Positions 17,692 through 24,660 are shown, counted from the first letter of the stretch. The stretch: DNA of 48,475 nucleotides from Candidatus Firestoneibacteriota bacterium (GCA_903928075.1 CAIYPD010000045.1:1-48475); one strand, 5' to 3'. Made by a program: numbers and translations. The notes: generated by a model from the sequence alone, not told the origin.

Positions 17692-17964
17692 ATGAAAATA
17701 ATAATCGATGCTATATTTCGAGCAAAGCGAGAAACAAGACATCGTTACCACAGGTAGGGAATGAAAATAATAATCGATGCTTATTTTGAGCAGAGCGAGA
17801 AACAAGACATCGTTACGACGGGTAGGATATGAATATAATAATCGATGCTTATTTTGAGCAAAGCGAGAAACATGCCATCATTACCACGGATAGGGAATGA
17901 ATATAATAATCGATGCTTATTTTGAGCAGAGCGAGAAACAAGACATCGTTACGACGGGTAGGAT
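17692..17964 (+). repeat. 68-bp tandem repeat of micro-ORFs leading into the NYN gene
   Basis: Four head-to-tail units: 17692-17760 (69 bp), 17761-17828, 17829-17896 and 17897-17964 (68 bp each), with the first ~25 bp of a fifth being the start of the NYN gene. Each unit begins with the ATG and first codons of that gene (MKIIIDA or MNIIIDA). Units 2-4 each encode a 23-aa peptide whose TGA overlaps the next ATG as ATGA, preceded by a TAGG Shine-Dalgarno-like run. Unit 1 has one extra base and stops at 17757. Units 2 and 4 differ at a single base and units 1 and 3 share the other 3' end, so the array may derive from duplication of a two-unit block. Peptides from unit 3 end in AIITTDRE, similar to IITSDKE in the full gene. 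Confidence 0.85.
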
Positions 17965-18489
17965 ATGAATATAATAATCGATGCTTACAATGTTATGCGT
18001 TCCACCCGGTTTTCGGATGACTGTGTTGCTAAAGTTTTAAAGAACCAGCGGGAACAGTTCCTTACCCTTCTTTCGGCCTATGCGGAAAAATCAAACAACA
18101 GGATAGTTGCGGTATTTGACGGAGGCGGGAGCGGCGAGGTGTTCGGAAACTCCGAAGTTTACGGGTTGGTTGAAGTCCGGTATTCGGCAGGCGGGGAGAC
18201 CGCAGATGATGTAATAAAAAAATTGGCTGCGGAGGCGCAAAATCCAAGAGAGGTTCTGATAATTACTTCTGATAAAGAAATCTCTTATTATGCGAGAAAC
18301 TGCGGCGCAACGGTAGTTTCGGCGGTTGATTTTTATTCGAAAATAAGGCGAAACACTGCTCATGCGGAAAAAGAGCCGACTCCCGGGGAATATTTTGAAA
18401 AACATGTTAAAGGTTTTGACGAAGAAGCCGATAAAAAGGAAAATTACAAAAAAAACAAGGGTAAAAAAAGACGGAAAAATAACTGGTAA
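17965..18489 (+). CDS. NYN-domain endoribonuclease-like protein, YacP/Rae1 family
   Basis: 174 aa. The N-terminal MNIIIDAYNVM, central VAVFDGGGSGE, ETADDVIKKLA and IITSDKEISYYAR supply the conserved acidic residues of the NYN (PIN-like) fold, as in YacP (DUF901). Bacillus Rae1/YacP is a ribosome-associated endoribonuclease; activity here is inferred. The C-terminal ~40 residues are lysine-rich (KKENYKKNKGKKRRKNNW), suiting RNA binding. The ATG is the fifth repetition of the upstream array and overlaps the stop of the preceding micro-ORF, so translation is probably coupled to it. Confidence 0.85.
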   Translation: MNIIIDAYNVMRSTRFSDDCVAKVLKNQREQFLTLLSAYAEKSNNRIVAVFDGGGSGEVFGNSEVYGLVEVRYSAGGETADDVIKKLAAEAQNPREVLIITSDKEISYYARNCGATVVSAVDFYSKIRRNTAHAEKEPTPGEYFEKHVKGFDEEADKKENYKKNKGKKRRKNNW

Positions 18490-18493
18490 TTTA

Positions 18494-18502
18494 TGTTAGA
18501 AT
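18494..18502 (+). promoter_or_regulatory. Extended -10 box before the exported hypothetical gene
   Basis: TG, one base, then TAGAAT (18497-18502), about 36 bp before the ATG. No recognisable -35. Confidence 0.3.
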
Positions 18503-18537
18503 GTTGTAGATTATTCTGAAGAAGTAAGCGAGGTTCT

Positions 18538-19560
18538 ATGCTAAAAAAAATTGGTCTTCTTCTCTTGTTGGCCTTTTCTTTGAATGTAGTCTTTAACCTT
18601 TTTGAGGTGAGGGCGATATTTGCGGCGACTCCCGTGAAAACGCCAAAAAAAGAGATACCGGCCAAAGACCTTGCGAAACTGGCAAGACTTACCGGCCTTT
18701 CTACAAGTACCCTGCAGAAATATGATCTGGATACACCTGCTACTTTACGGGTATATACTTTGGCTGTTGTTTCGGGGAACAGTTTTGACACTATCTATCA
18801 GAATACCGATTTTGGGATGAATCTGCCGAAATTCTATCAAAGAAACAATGTAACCACGGCAATCCAGGACGAGGCACTGGCGAAATTTAATAAATTAAAT
18901 GCGGAATTCAGCAAAGTTGCTTTTGTAAAAGACACCTACGAGGGCGTCAATAAGACTGCGGTAGCCGAACTTATCTCCTTAAAATTAGGCCTTTCAAAAG
19001 GTGATATTATTGAGTATGGTTTTGGTTCCGGAATCCCTCTCACCGAAATACTGACCTGTGCGGCAGTCTCCCACCTAAACGGTAATTCTTTTTCTCAAGT
19101 CATAGATAAGAGGAAGAGAAACGACAGCATGGAAGGTGTCTATCTTTATTATTCCACATCCGAAAAACAGCGGGCCGATATCCTTGCTCTGGCTAATAGC
19201 TACACTGAAGATCTCCAGATAGCGGCCAAGGCCGGTACAAAAGTCCTTAAGGTGGTACTTACCCCGGAACTGACTAACGAAGGCGTACAACTTGCCCGTT
19301 GTGCCGGAGTTCCTAAAGAGAAGGTTCTTGAGGAATTAAAAAACGGCAATACATCCGCCGATGTAAAAAGAGCTATAGTCGTTTCAAAAAGATTAGCCAC
19401 AGATATTTCTAATATTTTAAAGATTAAAAATGAGGGTGGTTGGAAAAAAGTATATGAGTATTATTTACTGAATAATACAAAATCCCAGACGGAGCTTGCT
19501 GCAATAGAGAAGGAGTTAAACGAAAAAATAACTCCGCCGCCTGCGGTTATTAACAGGTAA
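18538..19560 (+). CDS. Exported protein of unknown function
   Basis: 340 aa starting with a signal peptide (MLKKIGLLLLLAFSLNVVF, probable cleavage after AIFA at ~31). The mature protein is predicted mostly helical, with recurring short segments of the kind LAKLARLTGLSTSTLQKYDL and ARCAGVPKEKVLEELKNG that look like degenerate helical repeats binding peptides or partners. I do not recognise a family and see no catalytic motif. GAGG lies 5 nt before the ATG. A DUF4321 gene follows 33 bp later and is probably co-transcribed. Confidence 0.6.
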   Translation: MLKKIGLLLLLAFSLNVVFNLFEVRAIFAATPVKTPKKEIPAKDLAKLARLTGLSTSTLQKYDLDTPATLRVYTLAVVSGNSFDTIYQNTDFGMNLPKFYQRNNVTTAIQDEALAKFNKLNAEFSKVAFVKDTYEGVNKTAVAELISLKLGLSKGDIIEYGFGSGIPLTEILTCAAVSHLNGNSFSQVIDKRKRNDSMEGVYLYYSTSEKQRADILALANSYTEDLQIAAKAGTKVLKVVLTPELTNEGVQLARCAGVPKEKVLEELKNGNTSADVKRAIVVSKRLATDISNILKIKNEGGWKKVYEYYLLNNTKSQTELAAIEKELNEKITPPPAVINR

Positions 19561-19593
19561 AAGAAGGTCTAACCAAGTTACAAAGGAGTGGAA

Positions 19594-19869
19594 ATGGCAG
19601 AAGGTAAAAGCGGAAGTATCTGGTTTTATATCGTGATTCTAATTGTTGGAGCGGTTATCGGCTCGGTGATAGGCGAGCTTATAGGCCAGTTGGGCCCTAC
19701 GGAAGGGGTAATCCATGATATTCTGGTAAAAGGAATTTCTCCGGGCATGAATCCGCCGGCAAATATTGACCTTAAATTCTTTACTCTAACCTTTGGTTTT
19801 ACGCTAAAACTTACCTTGAGCAGCGTCCTGGGTATAGTTGTAGCGGGCCTTATCATGAAGAAAATTTAA
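19594..19869 (+). CDS. DUF4321 membrane protein
   Basis: About 91 aa with two membrane helices (~9-30 and ~65-88). The segment GAVIGSVIGELIGQ and the later FTLTFGFTLKLTLSSVLGI are typical of DUF4321, small bacterial membrane proteins of unknown function, often near septation or maf genes. ATG 19594 has AAAGGAG 6 nt upstream; the GTG two codons earlier overlaps it. Confidence 0.75.
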   Translation: MAEGKSGSIWFYIVILIVGAVIGSVIGELIGQLGPTEGVIHDILVKGISPGMNPPANIDLKFFTLTFGFTLKLTLSSVLGIVVAGLIMKKI

Positions 19870-19889
19870 AGTCAGATGGTTGGAAGGCT

Positions 19890-19953
19890 ATCCGCCTGCG
19901 GTCCGTCTCGCCATTAGGCAGACGAGATCTCATCAAAATTATTTTTGCCGGAG
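19890..19953. repeat. GAGATC-type intergenic element
   Basis: TCCGCCTGCGG, then GACGAGATCTC, then an A/T-rich stretch and GGAGAGG; the same layout as 7648-7691 but with about 20 extra bases inserted between the two blocks. Confidence 0.45.
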
Positions 19954-19955
19954 AG

Positions 19956-20124
19956 GCTTAGAGGCTTGGCAAAAGCGAATAACAGAGAAGGGTTAATGGA
20001 AAAGGCGCGAACCAGTTTGGTCTCGCGCCTTTTTTTATAGTTTAAATTGTAACCTCTTAATTTTGTTTAAATGCTTGGTGAATTTTCCCTATTCTTCATT
20101 TAATCTTTTACCAAGCCTCTAAGC
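19956..20124. repeat. 20-bp inverted repeat nested around a terminator
   Basis: Bases 19956-19975 and 20105-20124 are reverse complements with one mismatch. Each arm contains two related 9-10-bp blocks (GCTTAGAGG then CTTGGYAAA). The arms enclose the terminator at 20001-20036, in the gap between convergent genes. The architecture matches the other inverted-array elements. Confidence 0.65.
20001..20036 (+). terminator. Rho-independent terminator, probably bidirectional
   Basis: AAGGCGCGA pairs with CTCGCGCCTT around a short loop (13 paired bases with one bulge), followed by seven Ts. On the opposite strand the stem is followed by TTTTCC, so it may also serve the convergent foldase gene. Confidence 0.85.
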
Positions 20125-20148
20125 ATCAGAGCTTCCAAGTCTCTATTT

Positions 20149-21918
20149 CTATTGTTGCGTTCCTAATTCGTTAAAAATCTTCTCCGAGTAATCCTTTATT
20201 GATGCCTTTTTCCTTAATTCATCAATAAAACTGCTTATAGCCGCTGTTTGTTTCTTTTTTACCAGATCTGTCTTAATTGTTTCTTTTTCTTTTTCAAACT
20301 TTTTGCTGTCAGGTTGCTTTATATCAGCAAGCTCAAGAAGGTAAAAGCCGGTTAAACTTTTTACTAAACGGCCCAAATCTCCTTTTACTTTAAGAAGTTT
20401 GGCTGCTTTTATAAAGTCAATTGACTCTTCAATTCCTTTAAGTTCCTTGTCCGTCAGGGAGAAATAACCGCTGTCTTTAATTCCGTATTTTGATCCCGCC
20501 TTATCAAAAGTAGTGGTTTTGTCTTTTATTGCTTTGTGCAGATTTTCTGCCTCCAGCGCGGCGAGCGGCGCAGCTTTCTCCTTTCTAAGGTTCTCTTCAA
20601 TACTCGACTTCACGAGCTCGAAGGGCCTGAAACTTTCAGGCGTCAGCCCGAGGAGTTTTACGACATAAAAACCTTTCCGGGTTTCCACCGGGTCCGAGGT
20701 TTCGCCGGGTTTTAACTTAAAGATTGCTCCTTTAATAATTTCCTGTTCGTCCGGATCTATGTTGCCGGTATTTAAATTATCCATGCGGGATGAAGACATC
20801 TCTATTACTCCCAGTCCGTTTGCTTTTGCCCCGGCAAGGAAATCTTTTTTCAGTGTGAGTAGTTTTTCAATCGCGGCTGCTTTACCTTTTGCATCCGGAG
20901 CCGGTTTAATAAGAATATGCCTGGCCCGGACTTCATCGCCTTTTTTTTCATCTACTTTGATTATATGGTAGCCGAACTGAGTTCGAACCGGTTCCTTTGT
21001 GTATTCGCCTGTTTTAAGTGCGAAGGCTGCTTTTTCAAATTCCGGCACCATCATGCCTTTTTTGAAAAAAGAAAGGTCCCCGCCGTTATCTTTTGAACCC
21101 GGATCTTCGGAATTTTCTTTGGCTAAAGCCGCAAAATCTGCGCCGCCTGCCAGTTTTTTAATAAGTTCCAGAGCTTTGTCTTTTGCAGTTTTGTCAAAGG
21201 CTCTGTTGAAATCCAGCATAGTAAATTGAATTCTAAATTGTTCCGGAAGACTGAATTCCTGTTTTCTGGTTTTATAATAGCCTGATATTTCTTCCGGGGT
21301 TACTTTTACGGTTTTAGAAAAATTTGCGGGATCGAGTTTAAAATAGCGGACTTTTCGCTGTTCATTTTTAAACAGATATTCTTCTGTTATTTCGCTGTCG
21401 CCGACCTTGGCTGAATCATTCACTATCTGCTGTATTTTGGTAAGCGTGTTGAAGCGGTGGATTTCGACCAGCAATTGCTCTTCGGTCATTCTCTTTTCTT
21501 TGAGCCAGTATTTCATAGCGTTAGTGTTGAATCTCCCACCCGGAGAAAAAATACTTTTTATCCTCTCTTTGTCTTCGGCTTCCGAAGAGCTAAGACCGCT
21601 TTTTTTGGCGTATTCCAGGAGCAATTGCTGATTAATAATATTCTGCAGAGTGCTCTTCCTTATATCCTTCAGATAAAGTTCCGGTATTTCTCCGTCTTTG
21701 AAGAACATAGATTTGTACTGTTCGACCCTTTGTTTATATTCCTTTTCCCATTCCTCATATTTTATTGCTTTGCCGTTAACTGCCGCAAGTGTGTCCGGGT
21801 CAGGTCCAAAGAGATTACTTTTGACGCCGGCGTAGCCCAGACTCAAAACAAAAGCAATGGCTACAGTAAAGTAGATAACCTTCATATTCTTCTTGTTCCT
21901 GAATACCTGCATAGACAT
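20149..21918 (-). CDS. Membrane-anchored PpiC-type peptidyl-prolyl isomerase, PpiD/SurA-like
   Basis: 589 aa. A short cytoplasmic start, one membrane helix (~14-31), then a SurA-N-like chaperone region (~40-215, with NQQLLLEYAKKSGLS). Two parvulin-like domains follow: ~225-325 (DFAALAKENSEDPGSKDNGG, FGYHIIKVDEKKG) and ~330-425 (RARHILIKPAPDA, RKGFYVVKLLGL). The first is well conserved; the second lacks part of the usual core and may be non-catalytic. This is the layout of PpiD, a periplasmic folding factor for exported proteins. AAGGGGG lies 9 nt before the ATG at 21918. It is the only gene on its strand in this part and shares its promoter region with the divergent wHTH gene. Confidence 0.87.
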   Translation of the reverse strand: MSMQVFRNKKNMKVIYFTVAIAFVLSLGYAGVKSNLFGPDPDTLAAVNGKAIKYEEWEKEYKQRVEQYKSMFFKDGEIPELYLKDIRKSTLQNIINQQLLLEYAKKSGLSSSEAEDKERIKSIFSPGGRFNTNAMKYWLKEKRMTEEQLLVEIHRFNTLTKIQQIVNDSAKVGDSEITEEYLFKNEQRKVRYFKLDPANFSKTVKVTPEEISGYYKTRKQEFSLPEQFRIQFTMLDFNRAFDKTAKDKALELIKKLAGGADFAALAKENSEDPGSKDNGGDLSFFKKGMMVPEFEKAAFALKTGEYTKEPVRTQFGYHIIKVDEKKGDEVRARHILIKPAPDAKGKAAAIEKLLTLKKDFLAGAKANGLGVIEMSSSRMDNLNTGNIDPDEQEIIKGAIFKLKPGETSDPVETRKGFYVVKLLGLTPESFRPFELVKSSIEENLRKEKAAPLAALEAENLHKAIKDKTTTFDKAGSKYGIKDSGYFSLTDKELKGIEESIDFIKAAKLLKVKGDLGRLVKSLTGFYLLELADIKQPDSKKFEKEKETIKTDLVKKKQTAAISSFIDELRKKASIKDYSEKIFNELGTQQ

Positions 21919-21971
21919 ATGGTAATACCCCCTTAAAAATCAGTAATTTACAGGTGAAAAAATCAGTCCTA

Positions 21972-22000
21972 ATAATATCATCTATGAGAGAAGATTTCAA
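21972..22000 (-). promoter_or_regulatory. Promoter of the PpiD-like gene
   Basis: On the minus strand TTGAAA (22000-21995) and TATTAT (21977-21972), separated by exactly 17 bp; each box has 5 of 6 consensus bases. Confidence 0.6.
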
Positions 22001-22008
22001 TATAATAT

Positions 22009-22038
22009 TTGACAATAACAATATTCTGTGTTAATAAT
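22009..22038 (+). promoter_or_regulatory. Promoter of the wHTH gene
   Basis: TTGACA (22009-22014) and AATAAT (22033-22038) with an 18-bp spacer. The -35 lies 9 bp from the divergent promoter, so polymerases could compete. A second TTGACA (22038-22043) with TATATT only 10 bp downstream is not a functional pair. Confidence 0.5.
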
Positions 22039-22087
22039 TGACAGAGAATATGCTATATTCAGCTTACTTAAGGGAGAGAATAAGCGT

Positions 22088-22462
22088 ATGGATGTGGGTG
22101 AGATACTGCTAAAAAAACACATAGATGAAGGTATGGTTAATTTTCTTAAAAACCACATTAATACCTTTGAAAAGTTGGATATTGTTAGATTTTTTGGGCT
22201 AAATTCCTGCTCGAGTGTGGACATCGAAACTCTCACCGAAGTAACCAATAACAAAAAAGAAGAGATAGAAAAAGCAATCAAAGATTTGTTGAAAAATCAT
22301 ATTATTGAAGAGACTACCGCAGAAGGGAAAAAACTCTATGAACTCACACAAAACAAAAATACGCTTGAGCTTGTAAAGAGATTCATTGCGTATTACAGCA
22401 AGAATTCCATACGAATGCTGATAATCGGCTACTTGTTAAATAAAAGTATAACAAAAAAATAG
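22088..22462 (+). CDS. Small winged-helix-like protein
   Basis: About 124 aa. The region ~15-85 (LDIVRFFGLNSCSSVDIETL, then KKEEIEKAIKDLLKNHIIEE) has the helix-turn-helix-wing pattern of wHTH regulators (MarR/ArsR-like fold), including a strand pair around KKLYELTQN. The C-terminal helix pair is basic. No ligand-binding domain is present. The ATG at 22088 is 12 nt from AAGGGAG, a long spacing, but no better start is in frame. The divergent arrangement with the PpiD-like gene would allow it to regulate both, which is inference. Confidence 0.55.
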   Translation: MDVGEILLKKHIDEGMVNFLKNHINTFEKLDIVRFFGLNSCSSVDIETLTEVTNNKKEEIEKAIKDLLKNHIIEETTAEGKKLYELTQNKNTLELVKRFIAYYSKNSIRMLIIGYLLNKSITKK

Positions 22463-22574
22463 CAGTTAGCGAAAATATACCGGCCAGATTAAACTTCCGT
22501 GTAAAATACCTCCGTGTGAAGCAAATAGCATTCTTCCTTCACTGCCTCAGGATGAGCTGCCTCTGAGTTTCTCC

Positions 22575-22603
22575 TTGAAAAGCCCGCTCAATTAGGGTAT
22601 AAT
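22575..22603 (+). promoter_or_regulatory. Promoter of tRNA-Glu
   Basis: TTGAAA (22575-22580), 17-bp spacer, TATAAT (22598-22603); the tRNA starts 22 bp downstream. Confidence 0.75.
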
Positions 22604-22624
22604 AATTTTTCATTATTTTAACGC

Positions 22625-22699
22625 GTCCCCATAGACTAAGGGTTAGGTCACCACCCTTTCAAGGTGGTCGTAGGGGTTCGAATCCCCTTGGGGACGCCA
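22625..22699 (+). tRNA. tRNA-Glu (anticodon TTC), CCA encoded
   Basis: 75 nt. GTCCCCA pairs with TGGGGAC, discriminator G and an encoded CCA. The anticodon arm CCACC/GGTGG closes CTTTCAA, giving TTC. The T-arm GGGGTTCGAATCCCC is canonical. An 11-bp copy of its 3' end recurs 40 bp downstream. Confidence 0.97.
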
Positions 22700-22739
22700 A
22701 TAACACCAAATCGGACTGTCGGCTCTATCCTGTTGCACA

Positions 22740-22771
22740 TGGGGACGCCAAATTTGCTCCGGCAAATTTGG
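22740..22771. repeat. tRNA-Glu 3'-end copy fused to a perfect hairpin
   Basis: GGGGACGCCA (22741-22750) repeats the end of the tRNA. Its final CCA opens a 10-bp perfect stem (22748-22757 with 22762-22771, loop TCCG). A related unit lies at 24205-24237. Confidence 0.6.
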
Positions 22772-22772
22772 C

Positions 22773-22852
22773 CGAAAGTCGATAATCGAGATTCGAGATT
22801 TGATTATGGAGGATATCTATTCGGTCCATTTTCGATTCTCGATTTTCAAAAG
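22773..22852. repeat. Heptamer inverted-array element H3
   Basis: Left arm 7-bp units GTCGATA, ATCGAGA, TTCGAGA; right arm (about 22828-22852) the same style on the minus strand (AAATCGA, GAATCGA). Directly follows the hairpin at 22740-22771. Confidence 0.6.
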
Positions 22853-22953
22853 ATCTCTTTGCGAAGCAAATATATAATAACCTCATATCGCGTCATGCTA
22901 AAAGCATCTTTTCCATTCTCCTTCCTGTGTATTTCTCTTTCAACTATCGCCCC

Positions 22954-22990
22954 TTGACTTTATGCAGGACTTTATGTATACTTTATGCAA
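22954..22990 (+). promoter_or_regulatory. Promoter and three direct operator-like repeats of the Fic gene
   Basis: TTGACT (22954-22959), 17 bp, TATACT (22977-22982). The octamer ACTTTATG occurs three times at 22957, 22969 and 22980, about one helical turn apart, covering the whole promoter. This suggests a cooperative repressor, possibly the Fic protein's own wHTH domain. Confidence 0.7.
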
Positions 22991-22993
22991 GAT

Positions 22994-23995
22994 ATGTGGA
23001 AACCAAAATATAATATAAATAACAGAACCTTACGGCTTCTGGAAGAAATTGCGGGGCTCAAGGAAAAGATACAGTCTGCGAGTGTAAAACTTCCGTGGAT
23101 TCCTGCACTTGTTCGGGATGCGGCGGTTAGCCTTGCGCACGGGTCTACGGCAATAGAAGGCTGCACTCTTTCAATTGAAGCGGTTGAATCGCTCTTTGAC
23201 GGAAAGGAAGTGGTTGGTTATCCGGAAAAGCATGTTGTAATGGCAAAAAACTATTTAAGCGCAATAAAGTGGATAATTAAAAGAGAGAAGGACAAGATAA
23301 TAGATAAAAAAGATATTTTGCGCCTTCACGGAATAATTGCCACCGGAGCTCTTGAAGGCGGAAAAGCAGGTGAGTACCGGAGAGTGAATGTTAAAGCCGG
23401 ACTTCATTTTGCCCCAAACTGGAAAAAAATACCCGGGCTGATGGAAGAACTTGTGGATTGGATAAACAAAGAAGCGAATGAACTGCCGGCCGTTATATCT
23501 TCCGCGCTGCTGCATCTTCAATTTGTAACCATACATCCTTTTCAGGATGGTAACGGACGAAGCGCCAGAGCTCTTGCTACCTGGGACTTATACAGAAAAG
23601 GTTTTGACTCGCTACACATATTTTCTTTAGATGAAGTGTTGAATGAAAACCGGCGTTTTTATATAAGCAATCTTCAATATGTACAGGTTGAAGGGCGTCC
23701 CATTGATATATGGCTGGAATATATGTGCGAGAATGTTCTGGAAACACTGGAAAGAACTTATAAGCGTATTCTTGCCGTCGGCATAAATGAGAAACTCAAA
23801 GTTTCCCTGACTTCCCGACAGGAAAAGTTACTTAGGTTATTGCAGGAAAAGAGACTCGCGGGTATAAGAGAAATAGCTGAAGTTCTAGGCACGACACTGC
23901 CCGGAGCGCATTATGTGATGAAACCTCTGATTAGTGCCAGCGTGATAGAAGCGGTAGGTAGTCATAAAAATGTTAAGTACAGAGTAAAAAAATGA
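22994..23995 (+). CDS. Fic family protein with N-terminal inhibitory motif and C-terminal wHTH
   Basis: About 333 aa. The Fic core carries the active loop HPFQDGNGR (catalytic His ~181), normally used to transfer AMP from ATP to a hydroxyl side chain. An inhibitory helix motif STAIEG (~51-56) matches (S/T)xxxE(G/N), as in class II Fic proteins that hold themselves inactive. The C-terminal ~70 residues (TSRQEKLLRLLQE, then GIREIAEVLGTTLPG) form a winged helix, suggesting self-regulation. An ATG at 22985 lies upstream of the predicted transcript start (about 22989), so ATG 22994 is chosen, giving a leader of 4-5 nt. The gene lies between two tRNA-end-like repeats and is probably accessory. Whether it is a toxin or a housekeeping AMPylator is not decided by sequence. 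Confidence 0.9.
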   Translation: MWKPKYNINNRTLRLLEEIAGLKEKIQSASVKLPWIPALVRDAAVSLAHGSTAIEGCTLSIEAVESLFDGKEVVGYPEKHVVMAKNYLSAIKWIIKREKDKIIDKKDILRLHGIIATGALEGGKAGEYRRVNVKAGLHFAPNWKKIPGLMEELVDWINKEANELPAVISSALLHLQFVTIHPFQDGNGRSARALATWDLYRKGFDSLHIFSLDEVLNENRRFYISNLQYVQVEGRPIDIWLEYMCENVLETLERTYKRILAVGINEKLKVSLTSRQEKLLRLLQEKRLAGIREIAEVLGTTLPGAHYVMKPLISASVIEAVGSHKNVKYRVKK

Positions 23996-24000
23996 ACCGA

Positions 24001-24165
24001 TTAATTCCGAGCTAAGTGATTTAAAGCGTGAAGCACTGTATCTTTTGATACCGCGAGTGTTTTTGTTATCTCGCAGATACTCATACCAAGCGCGTTTAGT
24101 TCAACTATTTTTGGCGCAAGCTTTGCATAGAGGGGGATACGATCACTCGGCGTAATAATAATATT
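24001..24165 (-). pseudogene. Helix-turn-helix remnant (recombinase/regulator fragment)
   Basis: About 55 codons read IPLYAKLAPKIVELNALG followed by MSICEITKTLAVSKDTVLHA, a helix-turn-helix of the kind found at the C-terminus of resolvases and in transposon-linked regulators. The frame continues upstream to 24252 only through the repeated hairpin, and no start or other domain is visible. It is probably a truncated remnant. It converges on the Fic gene with a 5-bp gap. Confidence 0.45.
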
Positions 24166-24204
24166 GGCTGTAATTATACTTTCGGTTCGATTTGATTGCA
24201 AACA

Positions 24205-24237
24205 GGGACGCCATTTTTCGCTAGGGTGAAAAATGGC
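24205..24237. repeat. Second tRNA-Glu-end copy fused to a hairpin
   Basis: GGGACGCCA (24205-24213) followed by a 10-bp perfect stem (24210-24219 with 24228-24237, loop GCTAGGGT). A shorter relative of the stem is at 24370-24392, and both are followed by AGAGCAATTGAAC. Confidence 0.6.
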
Positions 24238-24239
24238 AG

Positions 24240-24536
24240 AGCAATTGAACAATCGAGAATGGACAATAGATAAAGCCAGTTTAATTGCGGTCTATTGCTC
24301 AATTGTTCTATTGTTCAAAAAGAATTTTTGTGGTAGTTTCGGTTTTATTGCTCTAGTTTTTAACTTCGATTTTTCGCTAGGGCGAAATATGGCAGAGCAA
24401 TTGAACACTCGACAATAAGCAGAGCTTTTCTCGATAGGAATTATATATTCATGCCAACTACCGTTGACATCCCGAGATATGAAAATAGATAAAGAGATTC
24501 TCATTGCGGCCTATTCTCTATTTTCAATTGCTCAAA
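24240..24536. repeat. Heptamer inverted-array elements H4 and H5
   Basis: No gene lies between 24253 and 24692; this part is repeats. H4 (24240-24322): left units ATTGAAC, AATCGAG, AATGGAC, AATAGAT; right units on the minus strand ACAATAG, AACAATT, GAGCAAT. H5 (about 24472-24536) has the same layout. Both have a core ATAGATAAAG, about 10 variable bases, then ATTGCGGYCTATT. A single left arm at 24394-24420 runs into a copy of the dispersed repeat seen at 876-903. Confidence 0.65.
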
Positions 24537-24642
24537 ACGAATTTTAAAGCTGCTCAATTCTTTACTCTCTTCCCTGTGTTTCTGTCCGGAATCTTTACGG
24601 TTAACAAAAATCAATTATACGACTATACTTCACTAAGTAAAT

Positions 24643-24660
24643 ATTGGAGTAGATTCCAAT
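24643..24660 (+). promoter_or_regulatory. Palindromic operator upstream of the AAA/DUF4143 gene
   Basis: ATTGGA, six bases, TCCAAT: a perfect 6-6-6 palindrome. It ends 10 bp before a TATAAT (24670-24675) and overlaps the expected -35 position, as a repressor site would. Confidence 0.45.

Noticed and set aside
17692-17964. CRISPR array
   Set aside because: The whole 68-bp unit is conserved, with no unique spacers, and it reads into the NYN gene's own start codon.
22664-22957. 97-aa protein reading through the end of tRNA-Glu
   Set aside because: Begins inside the tRNA T-arm region and runs through hairpin and heptamer repeats.
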